Shown here in pieces: positions 40,398 to 49,692 of a DNA stretch of 64,000 bases. The translations under genes were made by a program, and so were the position numbers. The DNA comes from Kibdelosporangium aridum (GTDB lineage: Bacteria; Actinomycetota; Actinomycetes; Mycobacteriales; Pseudonocardiaceae). The notes beneath the pieces were generated by a model that saw only the letters and a program-made list of their open reading frames with translations, made no database searches and was not told the origin of the DNA. Numbering within the stretch: position 1 is the first letter of the stretch; every line of letters starts with the position of its first letter. The stretch spans positions 1,240,001 to 1,304,000 of the forward strand of contig NZ_FWXV01000002.1 in assembly GCF_900176515.1 (NCBI RefSeq), written 5' to 3'.

Positions 40398-41144
40398 TCA
40401 GCACACGCCAAGTCCGGACCGGCCGAGACAACACCGCTGCCAGTCAAACGGTTCCGCCTTGGCACGCTGGAGATACCGCCTGGCGGGTGGAAAGTCGTCG
40501 TCGAACCAGCGACCGAGTACCAGGCCCGCGACCTTGGCCGCCCCGGCGGTCTTCAGCACGACACTCGCTGACTGCAAACGTGCGCCGGTTGTCCAGGTGT
40601 CATCGACCACGAGCACGTTCCGCCCAGCCGATGTCGCTGTGAAACGGTCCGGGCGCACGACTCGGTCGGCAGGTACCTTCGCGTTCGGCTCCAATACCTG
40701 CGCAAACCGGGGTTTGGTCTGCAGGATGGCATGGCTGAGCATCTTCGCCAGCGGGTGAACCTCTCTGCCGCTGGTGCTGGGGACGTAGGTGACCTGGTCG
40801 AACTCCGCGATGCCAATCGCTTGCGCGAGACACGTTTCGTGCAGCCGCAAGAACTCGGCCAGCACGGCTGTCAGCCGGATACGCAGCGGTCGGCTGATCT
40901 GTTCCCGGCCATCCTTGTACTGCCGCAGCTCGTACGCGAACTGCTTGGACTGCTCGGCGAGCGCGATCGGAACCACCACGTCCGCGAGAAGGTCCGCGTG
41001 GCCCTGAAGGTGCTCGTTGCATCGCCAGCAATACGCATACCCGGCGGTATCGCGCCAGCACGCCTTGCATACGTCCTGCCCAGCTGACGGAACGGCGACC
41101 AGGACGTTGCGGTAGCTCTCCAGCGTCCGCGAGAAACGGCTCAT
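40398..41144 (-). CDS. ComF-like phosphoribosyltransferase
   Basis: The 248-residue protein has an N-terminal zinc-ribbon-like segment with C-x-x-C-W and C-W-R-C-N, and a type I PRTase fold. Its phosphoribosyl-pyrophosphate loop is V-L-V-V-D-D-T-W-T-T-G-A. This domain order is as in ComF, which helps DNA uptake or nucleotide salvage during competence. ATG at 41144 overlaps the stop of the DprA-like gene as ATGA, so the two proteins are translated together. No comEA or comEC genes are in the window. Confidence 0.8.
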   Translation of the reverse strand: MSRFSRTLESYRNVLVAVPSAGQDVCKACWRDTAGYAYCWRCNEHLQGHADLLADVVVPIALAEQSKQFAYELRQYKDGREQISRPLRIRLTAVLAEFLRLHETCLAQAIGIAEFDQVTYVPSTSGREVHPLAKMLSHAILQTKPRFAQVLEPNAKVPADRVVRPDRFTATSAGRNVLVVDDTWTTGARLQSASVVLKTAGAAKVAGLVLGRWFDDDFPPARRYLQRAKAEPFDWQRCCLGRSGLGVC

Positions 41145-42040
41145 ACGTCGATCAGGTCGGGCACCTCGGCCAGCAGGTCGTCGAGCACTTTGATCAAGTG
41201 GTCCGGCCCTTCGAGGACCGTGGTGTTCGGGCGGTCGGCGATCGCGCGAGCCCACTCGTTCGCCATGACCTCGCGCATCAGGAAGACGTGCCTGCCGTGC
41301 TCGAGCGCCAGACGCGCCTGCGTTCGCGCTCCACTGTGTTCACCGGCCTCAACGATCACGGTCGCGATGGTCATGCCACTCATCACGCCGTTGCGCATCG
41401 GAAACTGGTGTTTCGCAGGTCCCGCGTCCGGCCAGAACTGCGAGAAAACCGCACCTGTCCGCGCGATCTGGCTCTGGAGCTCACGATTCTCAGCTGGATA
41501 ACAGTGCCGCAGACCGGTTCCGACCACAGCGACCGTGCGTGAACCGGCATCCAGCGCGGCCCGATGTGCGGCGGTGTCGATGCCCGCGGCCAATCCACTG
41601 ACCACAGTCGTGCCATGGTTGCAAAGCAGCGTCGCAACGCTTCGGGCTCGCTCGAGACCAGCTGGACTCGCTGCCCGGCTGCCGACGACAGCGACCGCGT
41701 TTATCTCGGATGGATCGGGCAGACCGCGATAGGTCAGGAATGGTGGTCGCTGGTGGACCATCAGCAGCTGTGTGGGATAGCTCTCATCAAGCAGGGTGAC
41801 CAGTCCCATGCCCTCGGCAGACCACTGCTCGATCTCCTCGCACATCGCGGTGACGGCGGTGTCGAGGTCGAGTGGCTGATGATCGAGTGTGGGTGCCGAC
41901 GGGCTGGTCAGCTCCTCCAGGATCGTGCTGGTCGAGCCCGCTTCTTCGACCCTGCGGGCGATCTGCGGCCAGGAGAGTTCGCTGCTGCGCAGCGCCACCA
42001 GGAGCGCTGCTTGCTCGCGACGATCGACCACGGGCCACAT
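41141..42040 (-). CDS. DprA-like (SMF/SLOG) protein
   Basis: ATG at 42040 gives 299 residues. An N-terminal helical region (about 1-90) precedes a Rossmann-like SMF domain. It carries A-V-V-G-S-R-A-A-S-P-A-G, S-G-L-A-A-G-I-D-T-A-A-H, V-G-T-G-L-x-H-C-Y-P-A-E-N, and F-P-M-R-N-G-V-M-S-G-M. These are the DprA signature segments for loading RecA on incoming single-stranded DNA. The C-terminal winged helix of classical DprA is not seen. It is coupled to a ComF-like PRTase rather than to the topA/rnhB neighbourhood where chromosomal dprA usually sits, so a specialised role is possible. Confidence 0.82.
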   Translation of the reverse strand: MWPVVDRREQAALLVALRSSELSWPQIARRVEEAGSTSTILEELTSPSAPTLDHQPLDLDTAVTAMCEEIEQWSAEGMGLVTLLDESYPTQLLMVHQRPPFLTYRGLPDPSEINAVAVVGSRAASPAGLERARSVATLLCNHGTTVVSGLAAGIDTAAHRAALDAGSRTVAVVGTGLRHCYPAENRELQSQIARTGAVFSQFWPDAGPAKHQFPMRNGVMSGMTIATVIVEAGEHSGARTQARLALEHGRHVFLMREVMANEWARAIADRPNTTVLEGPDHLIKVLDDLLAEVPDLIDV

Positions 42041-42167
42041 CCTATCGAACAGCCGTTCGGTCGGCTCGCTGATGATTTTTCGTGTCGCGGATAAACCTAC
42101 TGGTGGTTTCAGGCGTGAACGACACGTGAGAGCGGTTGCTGCCGGCTCGGACGCCGGTCCGTCCAGA

Positions 42168-42650
42168 ATGGACGCGATGGCGGCGTTCTCGGCACTGTTC
42201 GACGAGTCCTTCGAGGCTATGAAGCGGCTCGCGTACCTGCTTGGTGCCGATGACCCGGAGAACATCGCGCAGGAAGCGTTCGTTCGGCTGCATGATCGCT
42301 GGCACACGTTGTACGACGACAGCAAGGCGTTGCCGTACTTGCGGGCGATGGTGGTGAATCTGAGCCGGTCGCGGCTCAGGCACCTGCGCGTTGTGCGAAG
42401 GACGCCGCCGGATGTGATGCTCGACGAGTTGTCGGCGGAGTCCCATGCGCTGGCACGGCAGGAACACAGTCGGATCAGGGAGGCGCTGGGCAAGCTCTCC
42501 CGCAGACAACGAGAAGTTCTGGTGTTGCGCTATTGGCTGGACCTTGACCAGGCCGCGATCGCCGAGACGCTCGGTGTCGCGGTCGGCACGGTCAAGGCGA
42601 CCACGTCACACGCGATGACGAACTTGCGCAAGCACCTGGAGGAGTGGTGA
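42168..42650 (+). CDS. ECF (SigE-like) RNA polymerase sigma factor
   Basis: The 160-residue protein has sigma region 2 (F-E-A-M-K-R-L-A-Y-L-L, then E-N-I-A-Q-E-A-F-V-R-L-H) and region 4 (L-S-R-R-Q-R-E-V-L-V-L-R-Y, then A-I-A-E-T-L-G-V-A-V-G-T-V-K). It directs RNA polymerase to stress or envelope promoters. ATG at 42168 is chosen; ATG at 42177 is also possible. The TGA stop overlaps the ATG of the next gene, which encodes a membrane protein likely to be its anti-sigma factor. Confidence 0.9.
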   Translation: MDAMAAFSALFDESFEAMKRLAYLLGADDPENIAQEAFVRLHDRWHTLYDDSKALPYLRAMVVNLSRSRLRHLRVVRRTPPDVMLDELSAESHALARQEHSRIREALGKLSRRQREVLVLRYWLDLDQAAIAETLGVAVGTVKATTSHAMTNLRKHLEEW

Positions 42651-43435
42651 TGGACGAGCTGGAGCACCGGCTGCGCTCGGCACTCACCGAGATGGCCGAG
42701 GAGGTGCCGCCGAGCCACGGCGCGTGGGAGGAACAGCAGCGTCGGCTGGCTCTGAAAAGTCGTCGAGATCGACGTCGGCCGGCTGTTATGGCGGCCGTGG
42801 CTGCGGCGGTGGTGGCGCTGATCGCGATCCCGGTCGTGATCATCAACCAGCAGATCAACGCGCCGGTCGAGCCCGCTGGGTCGTTGCCGTGGGTGGCCAA
42901 CCCGCCGGAGTCGACAAAGCTGCTGCCGCCGAGCGCGGAGGTGCGGTACAAGCCCGAGTACATCCCGCTCAAAGGGGAAATCCTGCTGACCGAGCCGATG
43001 AACATCGACACCGTGTTCGCGGCCGGCGGGAAGATAGCGACGCTCACGTACGCGTACACCGTGCAGCTGGACCGGAACTACCGGCAGATGTGCGTGGCGA
43101 GGGTTCCGGAGGACAACCCGGTCATCAACGGACCGAAGCAGGCCGCGTACGGCGATCCAGAATGCATGCCGCTCACCGTGCCGAAAGTGGGCAGGTACGA
43201 GTGGGGCCGCTGGCAGGTCCCGAGTACCACCAGCAAGGGCCTCTGGCTCTATGCCATGAGCCAGCCCGCGGACAGCATGATGTTCCTCCGGCGCGAGGGC
43301 GGCTACGTCAACACGCAGACCAAGGCCGCCGGCAAGGACATCGTGCTGTTCGTCGCCTACATGGGCACCACCATCCCGCCCAAGCAGTTCTCGGTGTTCG
43401 ACAGCGACCACAAGACGCTGATGAACGGCGAATGA
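42650..43435 (+). CDS. Single-pass membrane protein, putative anti-sigma factor
   Basis: The 261-residue protein has a cytoplasmic N-terminus (residues 1-45), one hydrophobic helix (about 46-66) and a large extracytoplasmic domain with two Cys. GGAGGAG precedes the ATG, which overlaps the sigma-factor stop. No classic zinc anti-sigma H-x-x-x-C-x-x-C motif is present, so the anti-sigma role rests on gene order and topology. Confidence 0.75.
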   Translation: MDELEHRLRSALTEMAEEVPPSHGAWEEQQRRLALKSRRDRRRPAVMAAVAAAVVALIAIPVVIINQQINAPVEPAGSLPWVANPPESTKLLPPSAEVRYKPEYIPLKGEILLTEPMNIDTVFAAGGKIATLTYAYTVQLDRNYRQMCVARVPEDNPVINGPKQAAYGDPECMPLTVPKVGRYEWGRWQVPSTTSKGLWLYAMSQPADSMMFLRREGGYVNTQTKAAGKDIVLFVAYMGTTIPPKQFSVFDSDHKTLMNGE

Positions 43436-43529
43436 ACCGATAGCGAACACAAGGCGACGTTCGGTCGTTCCTATTCACCGTGAACGGGCTTAGTGTCGAT
43501 CTCCTCCGAGCGGACTGGAGGAGCTCACG

Positions 43530-45563
43530 ATGCCACCACGCATCCCTTTGCCCCTGCTCAACCCTTCTCGTCGGGCGGCGGTGACCTGTGAGTACCGCTG
43601 CGGCAACGCCTGCTCGCACGAGGCGCCGAACCCGTCTGCGAACGAGTACCTCGGTGACATCGTCACGAGCGTGATCAACCGGCGGAAAGCGCTCAAAGCG
43701 GGCGCTGTGGTCACGTTCGCCGCGAGCGGTGTGGTCGGTGTCGGCGGGGCGGCCGTGGCGGATGAACAACGCGGCAGAGGCACCCCTGGCCTGAACTTCG
43801 AGCGGGTCCAACCCAACACCCTGGACGCCGTGGTCGTGCCCAAGGGCTACGAACAGGCCGTGGTGATCCGCTGGGGTGACCCGGTGCTGCCCGGCGCGCC
43901 GAAGTTCAACTTCGACAAGCAGACCGCGGCTGGTCAAGCCAAGCAGTTCGGATACAACTGCGACTTCGCCGCGCTGCTGCCCACCCACGGCGGCAACCAG
44001 CTGCTGGTCACCAACCACGAGTACACGTCCGAGACGTTCATGTTCAAGGGCTACAAGACGGACAACCCGACCGAGGAGCAGGTCAAGATCGGCTGGGCGG
44101 CGCACGGCCTGTCGGTCGTCGAGGTCGAGCAGGTCCGTGGTTCGGGCAGGCTCAAGCCGGTGATCGGGCGCCAGAACCGGCGGATCACGATGACCACACC
44201 GTTCAAGATCACGGGCCCGGCCGCGGGCAGCGACCTGCTCAAGACATCGGTCGACCCGACCGGCACGGTCGCGCTGGGCACGCTCAACAACTGCGCGGGC
44301 GGCGTGACCCCGTGGGGCACGATCCTGTCCGGCGAGGAGAACTTCAACCAGTACTGGGCCAACGCCGGTCAGACCGCCGAGCCGGTCAAGTCGCGGGCCG
44401 CGCGCTACGGCATCACGAGCGGCGCGACCAGCCGCAAATGGGAACGCTTCGACAAGCGGTTCGACATGGTGCAGGAGCCGAACGAGGTCAACAGGTTCGG
44501 CTACGTCATCGAGCTCGACCCGCACGACCCGGAGTCGATGCCGGTCAAGCACACCGCGCTCGGCCGTTTCAAGCACGAGTGCGCCAACATCCGCGTCGCG
44601 CGCGATGGGCGCGTGGTCGCGTACTCCGGTGACGACGAGCGCTTCGAGTACCTGTACAAGTTCGTGTCCAAGAACAAGATGCGCAAGGGCAACAGCCGCA
44701 CCGCGCGTCGCTACAACATGACCTTGCTCGACGAAGGCACGTTGTACGTAGCCAGGTTCACCGGTGACAGCCCGCCCAGCGAGATCGACGGCACCGGGAA
44801 GTTGCCGTCCGACAAGAGGTTTGACGGCAGCGGCGAGTGGATTCCGCTGGCCAGCGGCAATCGCTCGTTCGTGCCCGGCATGACCGCCGAGGAGGTCTAC
44901 GTTTTCACGCGGCTGGCCGCGGACAAGGTCGGTGCGACCAAAATGGACCGTCCGGAGGACGTCGAGGCCAGCCCGAAGACCGGCAAGGTCTACGTGGCGT
45001 TGTCCAACAACGTCGAACGTGGTGTCACGCCGGGCAAGGAAAGCGCGACCGAGCCGAACCCGCGCAACAACAACAAGCACGGTCAAGTCCTTGAGCTGAC
45101 CGAGCACGACCCGTTGTCGCTGCGGTTCACGTGGTGGCTGTTCCTGGTGTGCGGTGATCCGAACGACCCGAACACGTACTTCGCGGGCTTCCCGAAGGAT
45201 CAGGTCAGCCCGATCTCCAGCCCGGACAACGTCGCCTTCGACCAGTACGGCAACCTCTGGATCTCCACCGACTCGGCCAACGCGCTGGGCATCAACGACG
45301 GCCTGTACGGCGTGCCCGTCGACGGTCCGGAACGCGGCAACCTCAAGCTGTTCCTCACCGTGCCGAGGGGCGCGGAGACCTGCGGTCCGATCGTGCAGGA
45401 GCGGCTGATCACGGTCTGCGTGCAGCACCCCGGCGAGGTCGACGGCGCCAGCGCGGAGAAGCCCGCGTCGCACTGGCCGGACGGTGGTGACAGCCAGCCA
45501 CGGCCATCGGTCGTCGCGGTGTGGAAGCCTGGACGGCACGGGCCGATGAAGATCGGCTCATAA
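43530..45563 (+). CDS. phoX: PhoX-family alkaline phosphatase (DUF839), first of a tandem pair
   Basis: The 677-residue protein has a PhoX beta-propeller-type core, with repeated N-H-E-Y, C-A-G-G-V-T-P-W-G-T, S-G-E-E-N and D-R-P-E-D motifs giving calcium/iron ligands. Residues 1-80 hold a Cys motif (Cys20, Cys24, Cys28, then H-E-A-P-N), twin arginines (N-R-R-K) at 51-52 and a hydrophobic stretch, as in Tat signals. PhoX frees phosphate from organic esters outside the cell. A ribosome-binding site GGAGGAG precedes the ATG. A GTTC-rich stretch lies upstream (43459-43479) but does not have regular 11-bp spacing. Confidence 0.92.
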   Translation: MPPRIPLPLLNPSRRAAVTCEYRCGNACSHEAPNPSANEYLGDIVTSVINRRKALKAGAVVTFAASGVVGVGGAAVADEQRGRGTPGLNFERVQPNTLDAVVVPKGYEQAVVIRWGDPVLPGAPKFNFDKQTAAGQAKQFGYNCDFAALLPTHGGNQLLVTNHEYTSETFMFKGYKTDNPTEEQVKIGWAAHGLSVVEVEQVRGSGRLKPVIGRQNRRITMTTPFKITGPAAGSDLLKTSVDPTGTVALGTLNNCAGGVTPWGTILSGEENFNQYWANAGQTAEPVKSRAARYGITSGATSRKWERFDKRFDMVQEPNEVNRFGYVIELDPHDPESMPVKHTALGRFKHECANIRVARDGRVVAYSGDDERFEYLYKFVSKNKMRKGNSRTARRYNMTLLDEGTLYVARFTGDSPPSEIDGTGKLPSDKRFDGSGEWIPLASGNRSFVPGMTAEEVYVFTRLAADKVGATKMDRPEDVEASPKTGKVYVALSNNVERGVTPGKESATEPNPRNNNKHGQVLELTEHDPLSLRFTWWLFLVCGDPNDPNTYFAGFPKDQVSPISSPDNVAFDQYGNLWISTDSANALGINDGLYGVPVDGPERGNLKLFLTVPRGAETCGPIVQERLITVCVQHPGEVDGASAEKPASHWPDGGDSQPRPSVVAVWKPGRHGPMKIGS

Positions 45564-45605
45564 CGCCAGGTAACCAGGCGATTCTCCCGTGCGATGGCGT
45601 CAGCT

Positions 45606-45623
45606 GTTCGCCTCGCGTTCACC
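45606..45623 (+). promoter_or_regulatory. PHO-box-like direct repeat upstream of the second phoX
   Basis: GTTCGCC (45606-45612) and GTTCACC (45617-45623) start 11 bp apart. This matches the direct-repeat units bound by actinobacterial PhoP, where GTTCACC is the consensus. It lies 77 bp before the GTG start and implies induction by phosphate limitation. Confidence 0.6.
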
Positions 45624-45699
45624 TGGATGTCGGCTGAACAACCCTTATCGCGCTTACGTTTCAGCCGTTCCGGACTGACCCTCGTACGGGAGGCCTCGC

Positions 45700-47766
45700 G
45701 TGTCATCACGCCCCGAGCCTGGCCGCATGCTGCCTTTGCTCACTCAAGACCACCACGGGCGGCAGGCGATCACCTGCCAGTACCGCTGTAACAACGCCTG
45801 CTTCCATGAGGCACCCAACACCTCCGACAACGAGTACTTCGGCGACGTCGTCCGCGATGTCGTCCGTCGCCGCGGCATGCTCAAGGCTGGCGCAGTGCTC
45901 GCCGCGGCAGGCGCCGGTATGACCGCGCTCGGTGGCACGGCAGCCGCCGCGCCCGCGCAAGACGCCGAAGTCCAGGGCCGTGGCCGGCCAGACCGCCGCG
46001 ACGGGCTGAACTTCGACCCGGTCGCGCCGAACACCGAGGACCGGATCGTCACGCCGGAGGGCTACGACCAGTCGATCGTGATCCGCTGGGGCGACGCGGT
46101 GCTGCCCGGCGCGCCGAAGTTCGACTTCGACAAGCAGACCGCGGCCGCGCAGGCCAAGCAGTTCGGCTACAACAACGACTTCTGCGGCCTGGTCCCGCTG
46201 GGCTGGAACCGCTGGTTGATGGGCTCGAACCACGAGTACACATCCGAGACCTTCATGTTCTCCGGCTACAAGGCCGATAACCCGACCGAGGAGCAGGTCA
46301 AGATCGGTTGGGCGGCGCACGGCTTCTCGGTCGTCGTGGTCGAGAAGGACTTCTGGTCCGGCAAGCTGGTCGCCAAGCTGGACCGGCACTACAACCGCCG
46401 GATCACCGTCACCACCGAGTTCGCGTTCTCCGGTCCGGCCGCGGGCAGCAAATACCTGCAGACCTCGGTCGACAAGACCGGCCGCAAGGTCTTCGGCACG
46501 TTCGGCAACTGCGCTGGCGGCGTCACGCCGTGGGGCACGTACCTGTCCGGCGAGGAGAACTTCGACGGCTACTTCGCCAACAGCGGCACCGCGTCGACCG
46601 ACCCGCGCGTAACCCGCTACGGCAAGCTCGGCGCGTCGACGACACGCAAGTGGGAGCGGTTCGACAAGCGCTTCGACTTCGCCAAGGAGCCCAACGAGTT
46701 CAACCGGTTCGGCTACATCGTCGAGATCGACCCGAACGACCCGAACTCGACGCCGGTGAAGCACACCGCGCTCGGCCGCTTCAAGCACGAGGGCGCCAAC
46801 GTCCGCGTCGCACGTGACGGCCGTGTCGTCGTGTACATGGGTGACGACGAGCGCTTCGACTACATCTACAAGTTCGTCTCGAAGAACCGCATGAAGCACG
46901 GCAACAGCCAGCGGGTGCGCGAGGAGAACAAGAAGCTGCTGTCCGAGGGCACGCTGTACGTCGCCAAGTTCACCGGTGACAGCCCGGCTGCGGAGATCGA
47001 CGGCACCGGCAAGCTGCCGTCCGACGGCGAGTTCGACGGCACCGGCGAGTGGATCCCGCTGGCCAGCGGCGACAAGTCCTTTGTGGACGGCTTCACCGCC
47101 GAGGAGGTCTACGTCTTCACGCGCCTGGCCGCTGACAAGGTGGGCGCCACCAAGATGGACCGCCCCGAGGACATCGAGCCGAACCCGAAGACCGGCCGCG
47201 TCTACGCCGCCCTGACCAACAACACCGACCGTGGTGTCGCGGCGGGCAAGGAAGGCCCGACCGAGATCAACCCGCGGATCAACAACAAGCACGGCCACGT
47301 GCTGGAGTGGGAAGAGCGCAACAACGACGCCACTGCCACGAAGTTCTCGTGGAAGTTGTTCCTGGTCTGCGGTGACCCGGCGTCTCCGGACACCTACTTC
47401 GGCGGCTACGACAAGACCCAGGTCAGCCCGATCTCGTGCCCGGACAACGTCGCGTTCGACCGCAAGGGCAACCTGTGGATCTCCACCGACGGCAACGCCC
47501 TGAAGTCCAACGACGGCCTGTTCGCCGTGCCGACCGAGGGTCGCTACCGGGGCCGGGTCAAGCAGTTCCTGACCGTGCCCAAGGGCGCGGAGACCTGCGG
47601 CCCGGTCATCGAGGACAACTTCGTCCTCGTGTCGGTCCAGCACCCGGGTGAGCTGACCAACGCCAGCGCCGACAACCCGTTGTCGCACTGGCCGGACGGC
47701 GGCACCAGCCAGCCCCGGCCGTCCGTGGCCGCGATCTGGCCGCGCCGCGGCAACATCTGCGACTGA
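45700..47766 (+). CDS. phoX: PhoX-family alkaline phosphatase (DUF839), second of a tandem pair
   Basis: The 688-residue paralogue of the preceding gene shares its segments over nearly the full length. The C-x-x-x-C-x-x-x-C motif (Cys26, Cys30, Cys34 followed by F-H-E-A-P-N) is conserved, and twin arginines follow at 56-58 before a hydrophobic stretch. GTG at 45700 follows GGGAGG with 6-nt spacing. It has its own PHO-box-like repeat and its own terminator. The pair looks like a local duplication that diverged; N-terminal regions differ most. Confidence 0.92.
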   Translation: MSSRPEPGRMLPLLTQDHHGRQAITCQYRCNNACFHEAPNTSDNEYFGDVVRDVVRRRGMLKAGAVLAAAGAGMTALGGTAAAAPAQDAEVQGRGRPDRRDGLNFDPVAPNTEDRIVTPEGYDQSIVIRWGDAVLPGAPKFDFDKQTAAAQAKQFGYNNDFCGLVPLGWNRWLMGSNHEYTSETFMFSGYKADNPTEEQVKIGWAAHGFSVVVVEKDFWSGKLVAKLDRHYNRRITVTTEFAFSGPAAGSKYLQTSVDKTGRKVFGTFGNCAGGVTPWGTYLSGEENFDGYFANSGTASTDPRVTRYGKLGASTTRKWERFDKRFDFAKEPNEFNRFGYIVEIDPNDPNSTPVKHTALGRFKHEGANVRVARDGRVVVYMGDDERFDYIYKFVSKNRMKHGNSQRVREENKKLLSEGTLYVAKFTGDSPAAEIDGTGKLPSDGEFDGTGEWIPLASGDKSFVDGFTAEEVYVFTRLAADKVGATKMDRPEDIEPNPKTGRVYAALTNNTDRGVAAGKEGPTEINPRINNKHGHVLEWEERNNDATATKFSWKLFLVCGDPASPDTYFGGYDKTQVSPISCPDNVAFDRKGNLWISTDGNALKSNDGLFAVPTEGRYRGRVKQFLTVPKGAETCGPVIEDNFVLVSVQHPGELTNASADNPLSHWPDGGTSQPRPSVAAIWPRRGNICD

Positions 47767-47775
47767 CGTAACCGG

Positions 47776-47803
47776 AAGGCCCCCTCGAAGCCGAGGGGGC
47801 CTT
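47776..47803. terminator. Terminator between phoX and ino1
   Basis: AAGGCCCCCTCG pairs perfectly with CGAGGGGGCCTT around a 4-nt loop, followed by TCGTTGT. It can serve both convergent genes. Confidence 0.8.
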
Positions 47804-47809
47804 TCGTTG

Positions 47810-48892
47810 TCAGCGCTCCACGTCGCCGCGGATGAACGCCTCGACCGCGTCGTAGGCCTCGGAGTCCGAGTACTGCACGGGCGGGGACTTCATGAAGTAG
47901 GACGAGGCCGAGTTGATCGGCCCGCCGATGCCGCGGTCCTTGGCGATCTTGGCGGCCCGGATGGCGTCGATGATCACACCCGCCGAGTTGGGCGAGTCCC
48001 AGACCTCGAGCTTGTACTCGAGGTTCAGCGGGGTGTCGCCGAAAGACCGGCCCTCCAGCCGCACGTAGGCCCACTTGCGGTCGTCCAGCCACGGCACGTG
48101 GTCGGACGGGCCGATGTGCACGTCGGCCTTCTCCATCTCGTGCGGGATCTGCGACGTGACCGACTGGGTCTTGGAGATCTTCTTGGACTGCAGGCGCTTG
48201 CGCTCCAGCATGTTCATGAAGTCCATGTTTCCGCCGAAGTTCAGCTGGTAGGTCCGCAGCAGCTCGACACCGCGGTCTTCGAACAGCTTCGCCATCACCC
48301 GGTGCGTGATGGTCGCGCCGACCTGCGACTTGATGTCGTCGCCGACGATCGGCACGCCCGCGGCACGGAACTTCTCGGCCCACTCGGGGTCGGAGGCGAT
48401 GAACACCGGCAGTGCGTTGACGAACGCGACACCCGCGTCGATCGCGCACTGGGCGTAGAACTTGTCGGCGTCCTCGGATCCGACCGGGAGATAGGACACG
48501 AGTACGTCGGCGCCGGATTCGCGCAGCACCTTCACCACGTCGACCGGGTCCTCGTCGGCCTCGGTGATGATCTCGCGGTAGTACTCGCCCAGCCCGTCGA
48601 GCGTGTGGCCGCGCTGCACGGTCACCCCGAGCGGGGGCACGTCGCAGATCTTGATGGTGTTGTTCTCGCTGGCCACGATGGCTTCGGACAGGTCACGCCC
48701 GACCTTCTTGGCGTCCACGTCGAACGCCGCGACGAACTGGACGTCACCGACGTGGTACTCGCCGAACCGCACGTGCATCAGGCCGGGCACGCGGGTGGCG
48801 GGATCGGCGTCGCGGTAGTAGTGGACGCCCTGCACCAGCGAAGCCGCGCAGTTGCCGACGCCGACGATGGCCACTTTCACGCTTTGGCCCAT
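47810..48892 (-). CDS. ino1: Inositol-3-phosphate synthase
   Basis: The 360-residue length matches the short actinobacterial enzymes. The NAD motif G-V-G-N-C-A-A-S is at the N-terminus. Further family segments include [28 protein letters not shown] and S-P-N-S-A-G. It converts glucose-6-phosphate to inositol-3-phosphate, the first step to phosphatidylinositol and mycothiol. The divergent-upstream PadR gene and the downstream ponA region match mycobacterial gene order. Confidence 0.96.
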   Translation of the reverse strand: MGQSVKVAIVGVGNCAASLVQGVHYYRDADPATRVPGLMHVRFGEYHVGDVQFVAAFDVDAKKVGRDLSEAIVASENNTIKICDVPPLGVTVQRGHTLDGLGEYYREIITEADEDPVDVVKVLRESGADVLVSYLPVGSEDADKFYAQCAIDAGVAFVNALPVFIASDPEWAEKFRAAGVPIVGDDIKSQVGATITHRVMAKLFEDRGVELLRTYQLNFGGNMDFMNMLERKRLQSKKISKTQSVTSQIPHEMEKADVHIGPSDHVPWLDDRKWAYVRLEGRSFGDTPLNLEYKLEVWDSPNSAGVIIDAIRAAKIAKDRGIGGPINSASSYFMKSPPVQYSDSEAYDAVEAFIRGDVER

Positions 48893-48958
48893 GCCGGTTC
48901 TCCTTATCCTTTTCCGCTGACGGCGCCTTCAGCTGCCGTCACTGGTGTTTGCGCCGTC

Positions 48959-49501
48959 TCACAGCGCGCCGCCGTCCTGCTCGCGCTGCTCCTCGGCGAT
49001 CAGCTCGTTGAGCCACCGGACCTCGCGTTCGCTGCTTTCCAATCCCATCCGATGCAGCTCGCGGGTGTACCGGTCGATCTGTTCGCCCATCCGCGCAAGC
49101 GCGGAGCGCTGGCCTTCCCTGCGTTCCTCGACCCGCCTGCGGCGGCCTTCCAGGATCCGCATCCTGACTTCGGCGGGTGTCCGGGAGAAGAACGCCATGT
49201 GGACGCCGAACCCCTCGTCGTCCCAAGTCTGGGGACCGGCGTCGGCCAGCAGTTCGGCGAACCGTTCCTTGCCGTCCGCGGTCAGCTTGTAGACACGCTT
49301 CGCGCGACGGCCCCACGTGCGGTTCTCGTCCGGATCTTCCTCGACGATCCAGCCGGCGCGTTGCAACCGGCGCAAAGTCGGGTACAGCGATCCGTAGGAG
49401 AAGGCACGCAGGGTGCCGAGCAGGTCGAAGAGGCGTTTGCGCAGCTCGTAGCCGTGCATCGAGGCCTCGTGCAGGAGCCCGAGGATGGCGAACTCAAGCA
49501 C
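48959..49501 (-). CDS. PadR-family transcriptional regulator
   Basis: GTG at 49501 follows a strong GGAGG stretch. The 180-residue protein has the PadR winged helix (L-E-F-A-I-L-G-L-L, then M-H-G-Y-E-L-R-K-R-L, S-Y-G-S-L-Y-P-T-L-R-R-L) and a helical C-terminal domain with coiled-coil character for dimerisation. It is the positional counterpart of the PadR gene next to ino1 in mycobacteria. A short palindrome at 49544-49556 is a possible operator. Confidence 0.92.
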   Translation of the reverse strand: MLEFAILGLLHEASMHGYELRKRLFDLLGTLRAFSYGSLYPTLRRLQRAGWIVEEDPDENRTWGRRAKRVYKLTADGKERFAELLADAGPQTWDDEGFGVHMAFFSRTPAEVRMRILEGRRRRVEERREGQRSALARMGEQIDRYTRELHRMGLESSEREVRWLNELIAEEQREQDGGAL

Positions 49502-49543
49502 CGAGACCTCCTCTCCTGGCACGGTGACCTACCGACTGATTAT

Positions 49544-49556
49544 ATCGTCGCGATAC
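49544..49556. promoter_or_regulatory. TATCG-TCG-CGATA palindrome upstream of PadR
   Basis: A 5-bp-arm palindrome in an AT-rich patch lies 42 bp upstream of the PadR start. Position and symmetry suit a PadR autoregulatory site. Confidence 0.4.
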
Positions 49557-49692
49557 ATCGGGCGCAGATTCAACGACATGAGCCTGTGGCAATCGACACC
49601 TCCACCTTGATCCGCAGGTCGAAGGCCTGACATTGGCCTGCTGCGCTGAACGGCGCAACGGTCCTCAGCACGAGGCACGTAGTCTGTCCGAT

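Noticed and set aside
43308..45539. 743-codon minus-strand frame antisense to phoX
   Set aside because: It has no domain; the plus-strand PhoX protein is fully supported by motifs and a ribosome-binding site.
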